64,000 bases of DNA from DASXRA01 sp036502575 (GTDB taxonomy: Bacteria; Actinomycetota; Actinomycetes; Mycobacteriales; Jatrophihabitantaceae), in contig DASXYL010000081.1 in assembly GCA_036502575.1 (NCBI GenBank), positions 50,613 to 114,612 of the forward strand, written 5' to 3'. Positions 44,974-56,633 of this stretch are shown piece after piece. Positions within the stretch are counted from its first letter, which is position 1, and each line of letters begins with the position of its first letter. The translations under genes were made by a program, and so were the position numbers. The notes beneath the pieces are model-generated. The model worked only from the letters and a program-made list of their open reading frames with translations. It searched no databases and was not told where the DNA came from.

Positions 44974-45963
44974 GGCGTTCCGTACCGCGGGGATGACCTC
45001 GGCCGCAACGAGCTGCAGGGTGTCGATTGCTCGCTCGTGTGAGATGCCGGGCAGTCGCGCCCAGTGGGCGAAGTGGTCGAACGGTGCCCGGTGATGCAGC
45101 TGGACGAGCCGATCGGCCACCTCGCGGGGCGTTCCGACCAGGAAGTCCTCGCGGGCGAAGGCATTCGCGGCCTCGTCCCGCAGCGCACCCAGCTGGCCTT
45201 CCAGGTACGCGATTCCCGGGCCGGCTTCCGCCCACGCCTGGTCGGCGCTCGGGGCCACGTGCAGGATGCTCGTGAGGATGAGGGGAAAGTGTTCGCGGGC
45301 GTCGTCGGCGAGCACCCGATCGAGTACCTCACGGCGCGGCGGAAAGTCCTCCGGCTGGCCGCAGTACACGATCAGCCCGTCGCCGATACGTACGGCGCGC
45401 TCGACGGGGCGTTCGGCGACCGCCCCGATCAGCACCGGCACTCGGCGCTCGGGCTGCGGGCGTACCGGGACGCCTGCGAACCGCCAACGGCGGCCTTCGA
45501 GGGTGACCGACGGTTCGGCCCAGGCCTGACGCAGCGCGGCGACGCCCTCTTCGAGCAGCCCGGCCCGGTGGGCGCGGTTGACGCCGAGCTCGGCGAACTC
45601 GGCCTGCGCGTAGCCCTGCCCGACCGCGAGGATCAGCCGGCCGCCGGAGAGCAGATCGACCACCGCCGCATCCTCGGCGATGCGCAGCGGGTGGTGCAGC
45701 GGCAGGACGAGGATGTTCGTGCCGACGCCGATCCGCTGCGTCCGCGCGGCGATAGCCGCTGCCATCACCAGAGGTGATGGCAGCATCCCGTCGTCGGTGA
45801 AATGGTGCTCGGACAGCCACACGGTCTCGTAGCCCAGCCGGTCAGCCTCGCCGACCTCGGCGAGGCTCTGCGCGTAGTAGTCACTGACCGTGGACGGGTC
45901 GCCGCTCGGCCGGCGGAAGTCGTGCAGGATCCCGAATCCGGGCGCCTGCGGTGCGGAGCTCAT
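44959..45963 (-). CDS. LLM class flavin-dependent oxidoreductase
   Basis: The product is 334 aa of the luciferase-like monooxygenase family: GYETVWLSEHHF, AAAIAARTQRIGVGTNILVLPLHHPLRIAEDAAVVD, and GRLILAVGQGY are diagnostic. Such enzymes use FMNH2 or F420H2 for oxidation. The substrate is unknown. It is a single minus-strand gene convergent with glyS. Confidence 0.85.
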
Positions 45964-46111
45964 GCCGCGGTTCTCCTGTGTTCGGGGTCCGGGCCCGCCG
46001 TGTCGGGTGCCCGGCCGAGCGACGCGGAACCGGCCCGGGTCGGGCCATCGACCCTAGTAGGGCAAGCTAGGCGGAACATACCGATAAAGCAGGCAGAGGA
46101 GACGGCGCGCG

Positions 46112-46957
46112 ATGACCACCCCGGAGTCAGGACAGCAGCCTTGGCCGGATCGGCCAGACCAGCCGGGGCAGCCGTTCCCGCCTCAGCAAGCGCCCTATCC
46201 GCCTGCGCAAGGGCCCTATCCGCCGCAACCGCCACAAACCCCGCAACCGCCGCCAACCCAGGGGCCGTATCCGCCGCAGGGTGGCCAGGCGGGTGGTTTC
46301 CCGCCGCCGCAGCCGCCCTTCCCGCCGCAGGGGCCGTTCCCACCGCCGGGCGGCTATCCGCCCGGACCGCCCGGGGGACCTCCCTTCGGGGGACCGCCCG
46401 GCGGACCGTTCGGCCCGCCGCCACGTCCGAACAACACGACTCGCAACATCATCATCGCGATCATCGCCGTGCTCGTCGTCGGCGGCGGTGCCACCGGAAT
46501 CGTGCTGGCGACCACCGGCAAGAACGACCACAAGTCGCAGAAGGGTGGCACCCCGACGGCCTCGGCGCCGACGAACGGCTCGTCGGGCGGCGGATTCCCG
46601 TCGAGTGGTGGTGAGTCCTCCGGTGGTGGCAGCGGGAGCGCGCCGTCCGAATCGGAGGCCCGCGCGGTGGCCGAACGCTATCTCGCCGACATCAACAAGT
46701 CCGACAAGGCCGACGCCCGGACCCTGGTCTGTGCCGCCGCGAGGTCCAGCTGGGAGACGTCAGTTAGCGGCCCGGGTGGCGACTTCACCGTCAAGGTGGA
46801 CAGCATCAAGTTCACGAAGTCGGCGGATGGCTCGGAGCCGAACTCGATCGATGTCACATACACCCTGGGCGTTACCAGCGGCAGCCAACACCAGGCGAGC
46901 GAACTGACGTTCACCGTGATCGACGAGGGCGGAGCGAAGATCTGCGGCGAGAACTGA
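46112..46957 (+). CDS. Proline-rich membrane-anchored protein with exported domain
   Basis: The product is 281 aa. Residues 1-110 are a cytoplasmic Pro/Gln/Gly-rich tail (repeats of PYPPQ, PPFPPQ, GPFPP), then one membrane helix (about 113-133), a Gly/Ser-rich linker, and an exported domain from about 176 (SEARAVAERYLADINKSDKADARTLVC...ICGEN) resembling the DUF4878/lumazine-binding type of small exported folds. Two cysteines may pair. Function is unknown. Confidence 0.7.
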   Translation: MTTPESGQQPWPDRPDQPGQPFPPQQAPYPPAQGPYPPQPPQTPQPPPTQGPYPPQGGQAGGFPPPQPPFPPQGPFPPPGGYPPGPPGGPPFGGPPGGPFGPPPRPNNTTRNIIIAIIAVLVVGGGATGIVLATTGKNDHKSQKGGTPTASAPTNGSSGGGFPSSGGESSGGGSGSAPSESEARAVAERYLADINKSDKADARTLVCAAARSSWETSVSGPGGDFTVKVDSIKFTKSADGSEPNSIDVTYTLGVTSGSQHQASELTFTVIDEGGAKICGEN

Positions 46958-46964
46958 CCTGGCT

Positions 46965-46982
46965 GTACACCTCGATGTGTAC
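46965..46982. promoter_or_regulatory. Palindromic operator of the vapBC module
   Basis: GTACAC-CTCGAT-GTGTAC is a perfect 6-bp dyad ending 9 nt before the antitoxin ATG. It overlaps a TACGCT box at 46980-46985 that lies 6 nt from the ATG. Autoregulation by VapBC through such a site is the usual mechanism for this family. Confidence 0.55.
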
Positions 46983-46991
46983 GCTGGTGTC

Positions 46992-47210
46992 ATGTCGCGC
47001 ACGAACATCGATATCGACGACGACGCCGTCGAGTGGATCATGAAGACCTACGGCCTGCGCACCAAACGGGACGCGGTGAACTTCGCCCTGCATCAGGTGT
47101 ACCCGGAACGGATGAGTGCTGACGAGGTCGACGCATTGGCTGGAACTGGCTGGGGTGACGGGTTGGAACTGACTGACATCCGCCCGACCTACGTGCCGTT
47201 CGCCGACTGA
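46992..47210 (+). CDS. vapB: VapB-family antitoxin
   Basis: The product is 72 aa. The N terminus MSRTNIDIDDDAVEWIMKTYGLRTKRDAVNFALHQVY is a ribbon-helix-helix of the VapB type, and the C-terminal tail (GWGDGLELTDIRP) would wrap the toxin. The stop overlaps the toxin start (TGATG). It neutralises VapC and represses the operon through the palindrome upstream. Confidence 0.88.
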   Translation: MSRTNIDIDDDAVEWIMKTYGLRTKRDAVNFALHQVYPERMSADEVDALAGTGWGDGLELTDIRPTYVPFAD

Positions 47211-47605
47211 TGCTGCTCATCGATAGTTCGGCGTGGATCGATCACCTCAAGCATGCTGATTCCCCATCCCGGCTGGACGTGGTGCGCGCGGTACGCGAAG
47301 GCACAGCCGCCACCACTGATCAGGTCGTGCTTGAGGTGCTCGCCGGCGCGAGTGATGCAAGACGTCTGGCGGCGTGGCAGGGAATGCTGAATGCCTGCGA
47401 GTTCGTGCCGCAACTTCCATATGTCGACGCTGAATCCGCCGCCCGGGTGTACCGCACCTGCCGGCGTGCGGGCGAGACCCCGCGGGCTCTCGCGGACTGC
47501 TTGATCGCGGCGATCGCGATCCGAACTTCGGCGACCGTCCTGCACCGGGACAAGGACTTCGACGTCATCACGCGGTACACCACGTTGCAGGTCGTGTCGG
47601 CATGA
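47210..47605 (+). CDS. vapC: VapC-family PIN-domain ribonuclease toxin
   Basis: The product is 131 aa. PIN-domain acidic residues are visible: Asp5 (LLIDSSAWID), Glu42 (VVLEVLAG), Asp96 (ALADCLIAA) and Asp114/116/118 (HRDKDFDVI). VapC toxins cleave tRNA or rRNA with Mg. It overlaps the dusB start by 4 bp, so the toxin-antitoxin genes are transcriptionally fused to the housekeeping operon, which is odd. Confidence 0.9.
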   Translation: MLLIDSSAWIDHLKHADSPSRLDVVRAVREGTAATTDQVVLEVLAGASDARRLAAWQGMLNACEFVPQLPYVDAESAARVYRTCRRAGETPRALADCLIAAIAIRTSATVLHRDKDFDVITRYTTLQVVSA

Positions 47606-48717
47606 TCCGCCTGTCGGACAAGGTGATCGCCGATCCGCCGGTGGTGCTGGCGCCGATGGCCGGCATCACCAACGTCGCGTTCCGGCGGCTGTGCCGCGAA
47701 CATGGAGCCGGGCTGTACGTCAGTGAGATGATCACGTCCCGGGCGCTCGTGGAACGCAATCCGAAAACGATGCGGCTGATCGAATTCGCGCCGGACGAAC
47801 GTCCGCGCAGCCTGCAGCTCTACGGGGTCGATCCGGCGGTCGTCGGGGCGGCGGTGCGCCTGATCGTCGAGGACGACCTCGCCGACCACGTCGATCTCAA
47901 CTTCGGCTGCCCGGTGCCCAAGGTCACGCGCAAGGGCGGCGGCGCCGCGCTGCCCTGGCGGATGGAGCTGTTCGCCGGCATCGTGAACGCGGCCGTGCGG
48001 GCCGCCGACGGCGCCGTCCCGGTCACGGTGAAGATGCGCCTGGGCATCGACCGCGAGCACCTGACCTACCGGGAGGCGGCGCTGCGAGCCCAGGACGCCG
48101 GGGTGGGCCACGTCGCGCTGCACGGTCGCACCGCGGCCGACTTCTACGGCGGCGAGGCCGACTGGGAGCCGATCGCCGAGCTGGCGCAGCTGCTCGACAT
48201 CCCGGTACTCGGCAACGGCGACATCTGGGAGGCCGACGACGCGCTGCGCATGGTGCGGGAGACGGGCTGCGCCGGCGTGGTGATCGGCCGGGGCTGCCTG
48301 GGCCGGCCGTGGCTGTTCGCCGACCTGGCGGCCGCCTTCGCCGGACGTCCCGAACGGCGGCTGCCCGGCCTGCTCGAGGTGGCCGCCAGCATGCGCCGGC
48401 ACGCCGAGCTGCTCGCCGAGTGGCTGGGTGAGGACCACGGGCTGCGCGACTTCCGCAAGCACGTCGCCTGGTACCTCAAGGGCTTCGGCGTGGGCGGCGA
48501 GCTGCGGGCGGCCCTGGCGAGTGTGAGCTCGCTCGCCGAACTGGACGATCTGCTCGGCAAGCTCGACGTCGACCAGCCGTTCCCGCTCGATGTCCTGGGC
48601 CGGCCCCGCGGCCGCACCAGCGGGGCCCGGGCGGTGGCTCTGCCCGAGGGCTGGCTGGCGTCGCGCGACGAGTGCGCTGTGCCCGAGGACGCCGAGCTGG
48701 CCGATTCGGGCGGCTGA
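47602..48717 (+). CDS. dusB: tRNA-dihydrouridine synthase DusB
   Basis: The product is 371 aa. The FMN-binding barrel begins VVLAPMAGITNVAFRRLCREHGAGL, with the catalytic Cys103 in NFGCPVPKVTRKGGGAAL. NGDIWEADDAL and GVVIGRGCLGRPWLF are further landmarks. It reduces uridines in the tRNA D-loop with NADPH. The C-terminal helical domain binds tRNA. It overlaps vapC by 4 bp and leads to ppdK. Confidence 0.93.
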   Translation: MIRLSDKVIADPPVVLAPMAGITNVAFRRLCREHGAGLYVSEMITSRALVERNPKTMRLIEFAPDERPRSLQLYGVDPAVVGAAVRLIVEDDLADHVDLNFGCPVPKVTRKGGGAALPWRMELFAGIVNAAVRAADGAVPVTVKMRLGIDREHLTYREAALRAQDAGVGHVALHGRTAADFYGGEADWEPIAELAQLLDIPVLGNGDIWEADDALRMVRETGCAGVVIGRGCLGRPWLFADLAAAFAGRPERRLPGLLEVAASMRRHAELLAEWLGEDHGLRDFRKHVAWYLKGFGVGGELRAALASVSSLAELDDLLGKLDVDQPFPLDVLGRPRGRTSGARAVALPEGWLASRDECAVPEDAELADSGG

Positions 48718-48808
48718 CGTACGTCACATGGTGTCGAGGATCGCGGTGACGGCACCGGCCGGGGCCTACCCTCAGGGGAACGTGTCGTCGGATGGGATAG
48801 GTGCGGTC

Positions 48809-51490
<2,682 letters not shown>

Positions 51491-51493
51491 CCG

Positions 51494-52084
51494 GTGCTGA
51501 TACCTCGACCCATCCTGGACGGGATCGTCGCCGGCGATGTCACGCTGGCGTTCCGACGCTGGGATCGCGCCCGCGCCAAGGCCGGCTCCCTACATCGAAC
51601 CGTGGTGGGCCTGGTCGCCGTCGACGCCGTCGACGTGGTGCGCCTCACCGACGTCACTGCGGCCGATGCGCGGGCCGCCGGGGCGTCGACCCGGGCCGAC
51701 CTGGTGCGGTTCCTGCGCGGACGCAGCGGACAGGTGTACCGGATGCGGCTGCGCTACGCCGGCGCCGACCCGCGTATCGCGTTGCGGTCGGACGCCGACC
51801 TGACCGGCGCCGATCTCGCGATGCTGCAGACCCGGCTGGCCCGCCTGGACGCCGCCAGCCGACACGGCGCCTGGACCCGGGACGTGCTCGAGCTGATTGC
51901 GGCGAACCCGGCCCGCCGCGCCCCCGATCTGGCGGTGATCCGTGGCCTGCCGACCCAGCCGTTCAAGACCGACGTGCGCAAACTCAAGGAGCTCGGCCTC
52001 ACCGAGAGCCTCGAGGTCGGGTACCGGATCTCACCGCGCGGCCGGACCTACCTCGCCCACCTCGACCGCACCGCCGTTACCTAG
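51494..52084 (+). CDS. ASCH-like domain protein of unknown function
   Basis: The product is 196 aa. The N-terminal half (LIPRPILDGIVAGDVTLAFRRWDRARAKAGSLHRTVVGLVAVDAVDVV) resembles ASCH/PUA-like folds, which often bind RNA. The C-terminal half includes a winged-helix-like segment (LAVIRGLPTQPFKTDVRKLKELGLTESL). It starts 4 nt after the ppdK stop. No published function is known to me. Confidence 0.6.
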   Translation: MLIPRPILDGIVAGDVTLAFRRWDRARAKAGSLHRTVVGLVAVDAVDVVRLTDVTAADARAAGASTRADLVRFLRGRSGQVYRMRLRYAGADPRIALRSDADLTGADLAMLQTRLARLDAASRHGAWTRDVLELIAANPARRAPDLAVIRGLPTQPFKTDVRKLKELGLTESLEVGYRISPRGRTYLAHLDRTAVT

Positions 52085-52087
52085 CCC

Positions 52088-52136
52088 CGATTTTGGTTCG
52101 GACGCTCCACATAGCGTGGCGTCCGAACCGCAATCG
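52088..52136. repeat. Intergenic palindrome, variant with TTTTGGT/ACCGCAA arms
   Basis: CGATTTTGGTTCGGACGC (52088-52105) pairs with GCGTCCGAACCGCAATCG (52119-52136) over 18 bp with two mismatches. It lies right after the ASCH-like gene and before the leaderless promoter of the YbjN-like gene. The T-rich left arm and C-A-A right arm recall the stem-loop at 22207-22255. Confidence 0.75.
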
Positions 52137-52160
52137 CGGAGGGGCCGGCGTGGCGGTCGG

Positions 52161-52166
52161 TAGGCT
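52161..52166 (+). promoter_or_regulatory. -10 box TAGGCT before the YbjN-like gene
   Basis: TAGGCT lies 7 nt before GTG 52174 with no Shine-Dalgarno between, indicating a leaderless transcript and supporting the GTG start. Confidence 0.45.
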
Positions 52167-52173
52167 CGGGAGC

Positions 52174-52647
52174 GTGTTGCGCCGCCGCCTCCGTTCGTTC
52201 GCGGACGCAGTCTCCCGCCCGGTCGGCCGTACGGCGTCGATCATGGTCGTCCCGACGACCGCGTTGTTGCAGCAGGTGCTCGACGAGTACGGGCTGAAGC
52301 ATTCGATCGACGAGGACGGCGACCTGCAGGTTCGGTGGGAGAAGTGCAGCCTGTTCTTCTTCCACTACGGCGACGACAACGAGGTGCTGCAGGCCCGGAT
52401 GTATCTCAACCGGCGGTTCCCGGTGGAGATGCGCCCGACGCTGGCCCTGGCGCTCGACGACTGGAACCGCACCAAGCTGTTCCCGAAGGCCTATACGGTG
52501 CTGCCCGACGACGGGATGGTCGGCATCTGCGCCGAGCAGGCCTTCGACTTCGAACGCGGCGCCACCCGCGACCAGATCCATCACACGGTCGGCGTCTGGA
52601 TCGACACGCTGCTGCGCTTCACCGAATGGGTCGAAGAGCAGATCTGA
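52174..52647 (+). CDS. YbjN domain-containing protein
   Basis: The product is 157 aa from GTG 52174 (ATG 52243 is an alternative giving 134 aa). The YbjN fold is recognised from LLQQVLDEYGLKHSIDEDGDLQVRWEKCSLFFFHYG, ARMYLNRRFPVEMRPTLALALDDWNRTKLFPKAYTV and FDFERGATRDQIHHTVGVWIDTLLRF. The family is structurally like type III secretion chaperones; its role is not defined. It precedes dgt by one base, in one operon with dgt. Confidence 0.75.
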   Translation: MLRRRLRSFADAVSRPVGRTASIMVVPTTALLQQVLDEYGLKHSIDEDGDLQVRWEKCSLFFFHYGDDNEVLQARMYLNRRFPVEMRPTLALALDDWNRTKLFPKAYTVLPDDGMVGICAEQAFDFERGATRDQIHHTVGVWIDTLLRFTEWVEEQI

Positions 52648-52648
52648 G

Positions 52649-53881
52649 ATGTACGACGACGCCGCGCGAACCCGGCGGATTCCGGAGCCTCCCAAGCGGG
52701 CCGGCGCACAGACCGGCCGCAGTGACTTCGCCCGCGATCGGGCCCGGGTACTGCACTCCTACGCGTTTCGGCGCCTCGCCGACAAGACGCAGGTGGTCGT
52801 GCCGGGCGAGGACGACTTCCCTCGGACCCGGCTGACCCATTCGCTGGAGGTCGCGCAGATCGGGCGCGAGATCGGGGCGGCGCTCGGCTGCGACCCGGAC
52901 GTCGTGGACGCCGCGGGGTTGGCCCACGACCTGGGACACCCGCCGTTCGGGCACAACGGCGAGGACGCCCTGGATCTCGTCGCGGCGGACTGTGGCGGGT
53001 TCGAGGGCAACGCCCAGACGCTGCGCATCTTGACCCGGCTGGAGGCGAAGATCGTCGCGCCGTCCGGGGTACCGGGCGGGCTGAACCTGACCCGGGCCAC
53101 CCTCGACGCCGTGTGCAAGTACCCCTGGCCGCGCCGCGCCGACACTCGCAAGTTCGGCGTGTACGCCTCGGACCTGGACGCCTTCCGCTGGCTGCGCGAC
53201 GGCGTCCCGGACGGGCGGCGCTGCCTCGAAGCGCAGGTCATGGACTGGGCCGATGACGTGGCGTACTCGGTACACGACGTCGAGGACGGCGTCTATAGCG
53301 GACACATCAAACTGTCCACAGTGGACGATGCCGAGCGCTCGTCGCTGTGCGAGTTGGCCGCCGAGCTCTATTCGCCGCTCGCGCCGTCCGTGCTCGCGCC
53401 CGTCCTGGACGCCCTGCTCGCCCTGCCCACGTTGCGCGATCTCGCCGGCTACGACCGGTCGTACAGCGCGCAGGCCGCGGCCAAACGCGCGACCAGCGAG
53501 CTGACCGGGCGGTTCGCCGGCGCGGCCGTGGCGGCCACTCGTGAGGTGTACGGCCCGGACGCGTTGTCGCGCTACGACGCCGACCTCGTGGTGCCCGAAC
53601 CGATCGCCGCCGAGTGCGCGCTGCTCAAGGCAGTGGCGGCGCGCTACGTCATGCGCCGGGCCGGCGCGGTGGAACGGCAGGCGGCCCAGCGCGCGCTGCT
53701 CGCTGAGCTCGTCGCCGCCGTCCGCGACGGAGCGCCGGCCACCCTCGATACGCTCGCGACCGCGGCCTGGCTCGACGCGGTCGACGACCCGGCCCGGCTG
53801 CGCGTCGTCATCGACCAGGTCGCGCAGCTCACCGACTCGTCGGCCGAGGCCTGGCACGCCCGCCTCACCCGACACGACTGA
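52649..53881 (+). CDS. dgt: Deoxyguanosinetriphosphate triphosphohydrolase-like protein
   Basis: The product is 410 aa. The HD motif is His64 (RTRLTHSLEVAQIGREI) and His93-Asp94 (LAHDLGHPPFGHNG). It hydrolyses dNTPs to deoxynucleosides and triphosphate. Gene order dgt-dnaG is also found in mycobacteria. The 168-bp gap to dnaG holds an imperfect hairpin and the dnaG -10 box. Confidence 0.93.
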   Translation: MYDDAARTRRIPEPPKRAGAQTGRSDFARDRARVLHSYAFRRLADKTQVVVPGEDDFPRTRLTHSLEVAQIGREIGAALGCDPDVVDAAGLAHDLGHPPFGHNGEDALDLVAADCGGFEGNAQTLRILTRLEAKIVAPSGVPGGLNLTRATLDAVCKYPWPRRADTRKFGVYASDLDAFRWLRDGVPDGRRCLEAQVMDWADDVAYSVHDVEDGVYSGHIKLSTVDDAERSSLCELAAELYSPLAPSVLAPVLDALLALPTLRDLAGYDRSYSAQAAAKRATSELTGRFAGAAVAATREVYGPDALSRYDADLVVPEPIAAECALLKAVAARYVMRRAGAVERQAAQRALLAELVAAVRDGAPATLDTLATAAWLDAVDDPARLRVVIDQVAQLTDSSAEAWHARLTRHD

Positions 53882-53901
53882 ACCGTTTGGCCGGTGTTGA
53901 C

Positions 53902-53942
53902 GGCCCGGGTAGCGGTCAGCGAGGGTGATCTACCAACGGGCC
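53902..53942. other. Imperfect hairpin between dgt and dnaG
   Basis: GGCCCGGGTAG and CTACCAACGGGCC can pair around a 17-nt loop with a small bulge. It might attenuate transcription from dgt, but no U-tract follows. Confidence 0.25.
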
Positions 53943-54037
53943 TACTGCGCTTAGCCCCATCCCCTCGAATCGTGGTGGATCGGCCCGCGCCGGGCGGGTG
54001 AAGCAACCACAATCGATGCCAGGTCCGCCGGCGGTCC

Positions 54038-54043
54038 TAGACT
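54038..54043 (+). promoter_or_regulatory. -10 box TAGACT before dnaG
   Basis: TAGACT lies 6 nt before GTG 54050 without a Shine-Dalgarno, consistent with a leaderless dnaG transcript. Confidence 0.45.
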
Positions 54044-54049
54044 GACGCC

Positions 54050-55900
54050 GTGGCAGGGCGTATCCGGGACGAGGACATCGCCGCCGTCCGCGAGAAATCG
54101 CCCATCGACGAGGTGATCGGCGAGCAGGTCCAGCTGCGCAACGCCGGCGGCGGCAACCTCAAGGGGTTGTGCCCGTTCCACGACGAGAAGTCGCCGTCGT
54201 TCTCGGTGTCGCCGGCCAAGGGCCTGTTCCACTGCTTCGGCTGCGGCGTCGGGGGCGACGTCATCCGCTTCGTCGAACGCATCGAGAACCTGGGCTTCAC
54301 CGAGGCCGCCGAGCGGCTGGCCTCCCGCGCCGGCATCCAGCTGCGCTATCTCGACGAGGGGCGCAGCGGTCCGGCCCGTCAGCCCGGCCAGCGAGCCCGG
54401 CTCGTCGAGGCCCACGGTGCCGCGGCCGCCTTCTACGCCGAGCAGCTGCGTACGCCCGAGGCGCTCCCGGCCCGCGAATACCTCGTCGAGCGCGGCTTCG
54501 ACGATGAGGTGGCCGCCCGCTACGGCTGCGGGTACGCGCCGTCCGGGTGGGACGCGCTCACCAAGCACCTGCTGCACCGCAAGTTCACGCCGGCCGAGCT
54601 GATCGCCGGTGGACTGTCGCGCCAGTCCAGCCGCGGCTCGCTCATCGACCGGTTCCATCGCCGGCTGCTCTGGCCGATCCGGGACGTGAGCGGCGACGTC
54701 GTCGGATTCGGCGCCCGCCGCCTGTTCGACGACGACCCCGTCGAGGCCAAGTACCTCAACACGCCCGAGACGCCCATCTACAAGAAGAGCCAGCTGCTCT
54801 ACGGCGTCGACCTGGCCAAGCGTGAGATCGCCCGCCAGCACCGAGCCGTCGTCGTCGAGGGCTACACCGATGTCATGGCCTGCCACCTCGCCGGCGTCAC
54901 GACCGCAGTGGCCACCTGCGGTACCTCGTTCGGTACCGAGCACATCTCCGTGCTGCGCCGGATGCTCATGGACTCCGATGCGTTCCACGGCGAGGTGATC
55001 TTCACCTTCGACGGCGACGCCGCCGGGATGAAGGCAGCCGAGCGCGCGTTCACCGACGACCAGAAGTTCATGGCGCAGACGTTCGTCGCCATCGAGCCGA
55101 ACGGCCTCGACCCGTGCGAGCTCCGGCAGAAGTCCGGCGACACCGCGGTGAGCGACCTGGTGGCGCGCCGGGTGCCGCTGGTCGAGTTCGTGTTGCGCTC
55201 GCAGGTGAACCGCTTCGACCTGGACACCGCCGAGGGACGCTCGGCCGCTCTCGATCGAGGTGTGCCGCTCGTCGCCCAGATCAAGGATCACTCGCTGCGC
55301 GTCGAGTACTCACAGTCGCTGGCCCGCATGGTCGGGGTGGCCGATCCCGATCAGGTCTTGACCCGGGTGCGCGGCATGGTCCGTTCCGGCGGACGCGACG
55401 AGGCCCCGCGCCGCGCCGCGCCGCCCGTCGACGACGCCGTGGCCTCGGTCGAGCGCGAGGTGCTCAAGGTCGCGATCCAGCTGCCGGCGGTCGCCGGTCC
55501 GACCTTCGACGCCTTGCCCGACGGTGCGTTCCTGCTGCCCGTCCACGTCACGCTGCGCCAGGGCATCGCCGCCGCCGGGGGGACCGCCAGCGCGGTGACC
55601 GGCCCGGCGTGGGCCGGCGCCGTCGAGGAGCAGCTGCCCGACCTGCAAGCCCGCGGCCTCGTCCACGAGCTCGGCGTCGAACCGTTGCACACCAACCTCG
55701 TGCCCGAGCGCTACGCCGAGCTGGTGCTGGCCCGGCTGCAGGAGATCGTCGTCTCCCGGCAGGTCGTCGCGCTCAAGTCACGGGTGCAGCGCATCAACCC
55801 GGAGGAAGATGCCGACGAGCACGCCCGCATCTCCGGCGAGCTGTTCGCGCTCGAGATGCACCGGATCAAGCTGCGTGAACGGGCCAGCGGCAGCGAATGA
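54050..55900 (+). CDS. dnaG: DNA primase DnaG
   Basis: The product is 616 aa from GTG 54050. The N-terminal CHC2 zinc ribbon has Cys41, His44, Cys62 and Cys65 (LCPFHDEKSPS, LFHCFGCGVGG). The TOPRIM catalytic core has VVVEGYTDVMA and FDGDAAGMKAAERAF. The C-terminal helicase-binding domain follows. It synthesises primers for replication. The next gene overlaps by 4 bp. Confidence 0.96.
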   Translation: MAGRIRDEDIAAVREKSPIDEVIGEQVQLRNAGGGNLKGLCPFHDEKSPSFSVSPAKGLFHCFGCGVGGDVIRFVERIENLGFTEAAERLASRAGIQLRYLDEGRSGPARQPGQRARLVEAHGAAAAFYAEQLRTPEALPAREYLVERGFDDEVAARYGCGYAPSGWDALTKHLLHRKFTPAELIAGGLSRQSSRGSLIDRFHRRLLWPIRDVSGDVVGFGARRLFDDDPVEAKYLNTPETPIYKKSQLLYGVDLAKREIARQHRAVVVEGYTDVMACHLAGVTTAVATCGTSFGTEHISVLRRMLMDSDAFHGEVIFTFDGDAAGMKAAERAFTDDQKFMAQTFVAIEPNGLDPCELRQKSGDTAVSDLVARRVPLVEFVLRSQVNRFDLDTAEGRSAALDRGVPLVAQIKDHSLRVEYSQSLARMVGVADPDQVLTRVRGMVRSGGRDEAPRRAAPPVDDAVASVEREVLKVAIQLPAVAGPTFDALPDGAFLLPVHVTLRQGIAAAGGTASAVTGPAWAGAVEEQLPDLQARGLVHELGVEPLHTNLVPERYAELVLARLQEIVVSRQVVALKSRVQRINPEEDADEHARISGELFALEMHRIKLRERASGSE

Positions 55901-56403
55901 TTCTCAAGCGGCGTGAACGTCCGCCCGCCGAGCTCGTCGCCTCACTCGATCGCGACGAGCGCATCGTGTCGTGGGCGCGTACCGACGCCGGCGTGGTGGC
56001 AGCGTCCAACCGCGGGCTGTGGTTGCCGTCCAACCGGCGCATCGGCTGGGAGCTCGTCGACAAGGCTGTATGGCGGGACAGCGTGCTGACCGTCACCGAG
56101 GCCGAGCTGGTCGACGACCTGCTGCTACGTGACCGGCCACCGCTCTACCTGCGCCTGACCGAACCGCGCGATCTACCGCCGACGGTGCGCCGCCGGGTCG
56201 AGGCCAGCGTCGTGCGCTCGGAAGTGCTGGCGATCGACGGGGGAGCCGCCCGGTTCGTTGCTCGCCGGGTGCCCGGCCGCGACGGCGTCAGCTGGTGGGC
56301 TCGGCTGGAGCCGGGCACGGCTGAATCCGCGCAGGCCCGGGCGTACGTGCGAGCAGTTCGCGACGAGCTGGTGGCTGCCTGGTCGGCTGATCAGCCGCGG
56401 TAG
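55897..56403 (+). CDS. Conserved hypothetical protein in the dnaG operon
   Basis: The product is 168 aa and overlaps dnaG by 4 bp. It starts LKRRERPPAELVASLDRDERIVSWARTDAGVVAASNRGLWLP, a pattern of actinobacterial proteins found after dnaG, with a PH-like or short beta-rich domain appearance. No catalytic motif is identified. Its end overlaps the convergent small gene by 13 bp. Confidence 0.65.
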   Translation: MILKRRERPPAELVASLDRDERIVSWARTDAGVVAASNRGLWLPSNRRIGWELVDKAVWRDSVLTVTEAELVDDLLLRDRPPLYLRLTEPRDLPPTVRRRVEASVVRSEVLAIDGGAARFVARRVPGRDGVSWWARLEPGTAESAQARAYVRAVRDELVAAWSADQPR

Positions 56404-56633
56404 CCGTTCGTGTCGTTGGTGGCGGCGCCGGCGTGCAGCTTGCTGTTCACCGCGTCCTTGGCGCGATGCCGCAGATCCTCGACCTGCGCCTGCAGCACGC
56501 CGGCCGTTGACTGCACCGTCTGGCTACCCGCGAGGTTGCGGGCGAGCCGCACGATCGCCTCGTAGCGCTCGCGTCCGGCGCGGGCGCCGAGCACGTAGCC
56601 GACAGCAGCGCCGACCAGTAGTGAGAGCTTCAT
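56391..56633 (-). CDS. YtxH-like small protein
   Basis: The product is 80 aa. A hydrophobic N-terminal segment with glycine-zipper spacing (LVGAAVGYVLGARAGRERYEAI) is followed by a helix-rich basic/acidic tail (VLQAQVEDLRHRAKDAVNSKL). This resembles YtxH-type proteins, thought to associate with membranes. Function is unknown. Confidence 0.65.
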   Translation of the reverse strand: MKLSLLVGAAVGYVLGARAGRERYEAIVRLARNLAGSQTVQSTAGVLQAQVEDLRHRAKDAVNSKLHAGAATNDTNGYRG

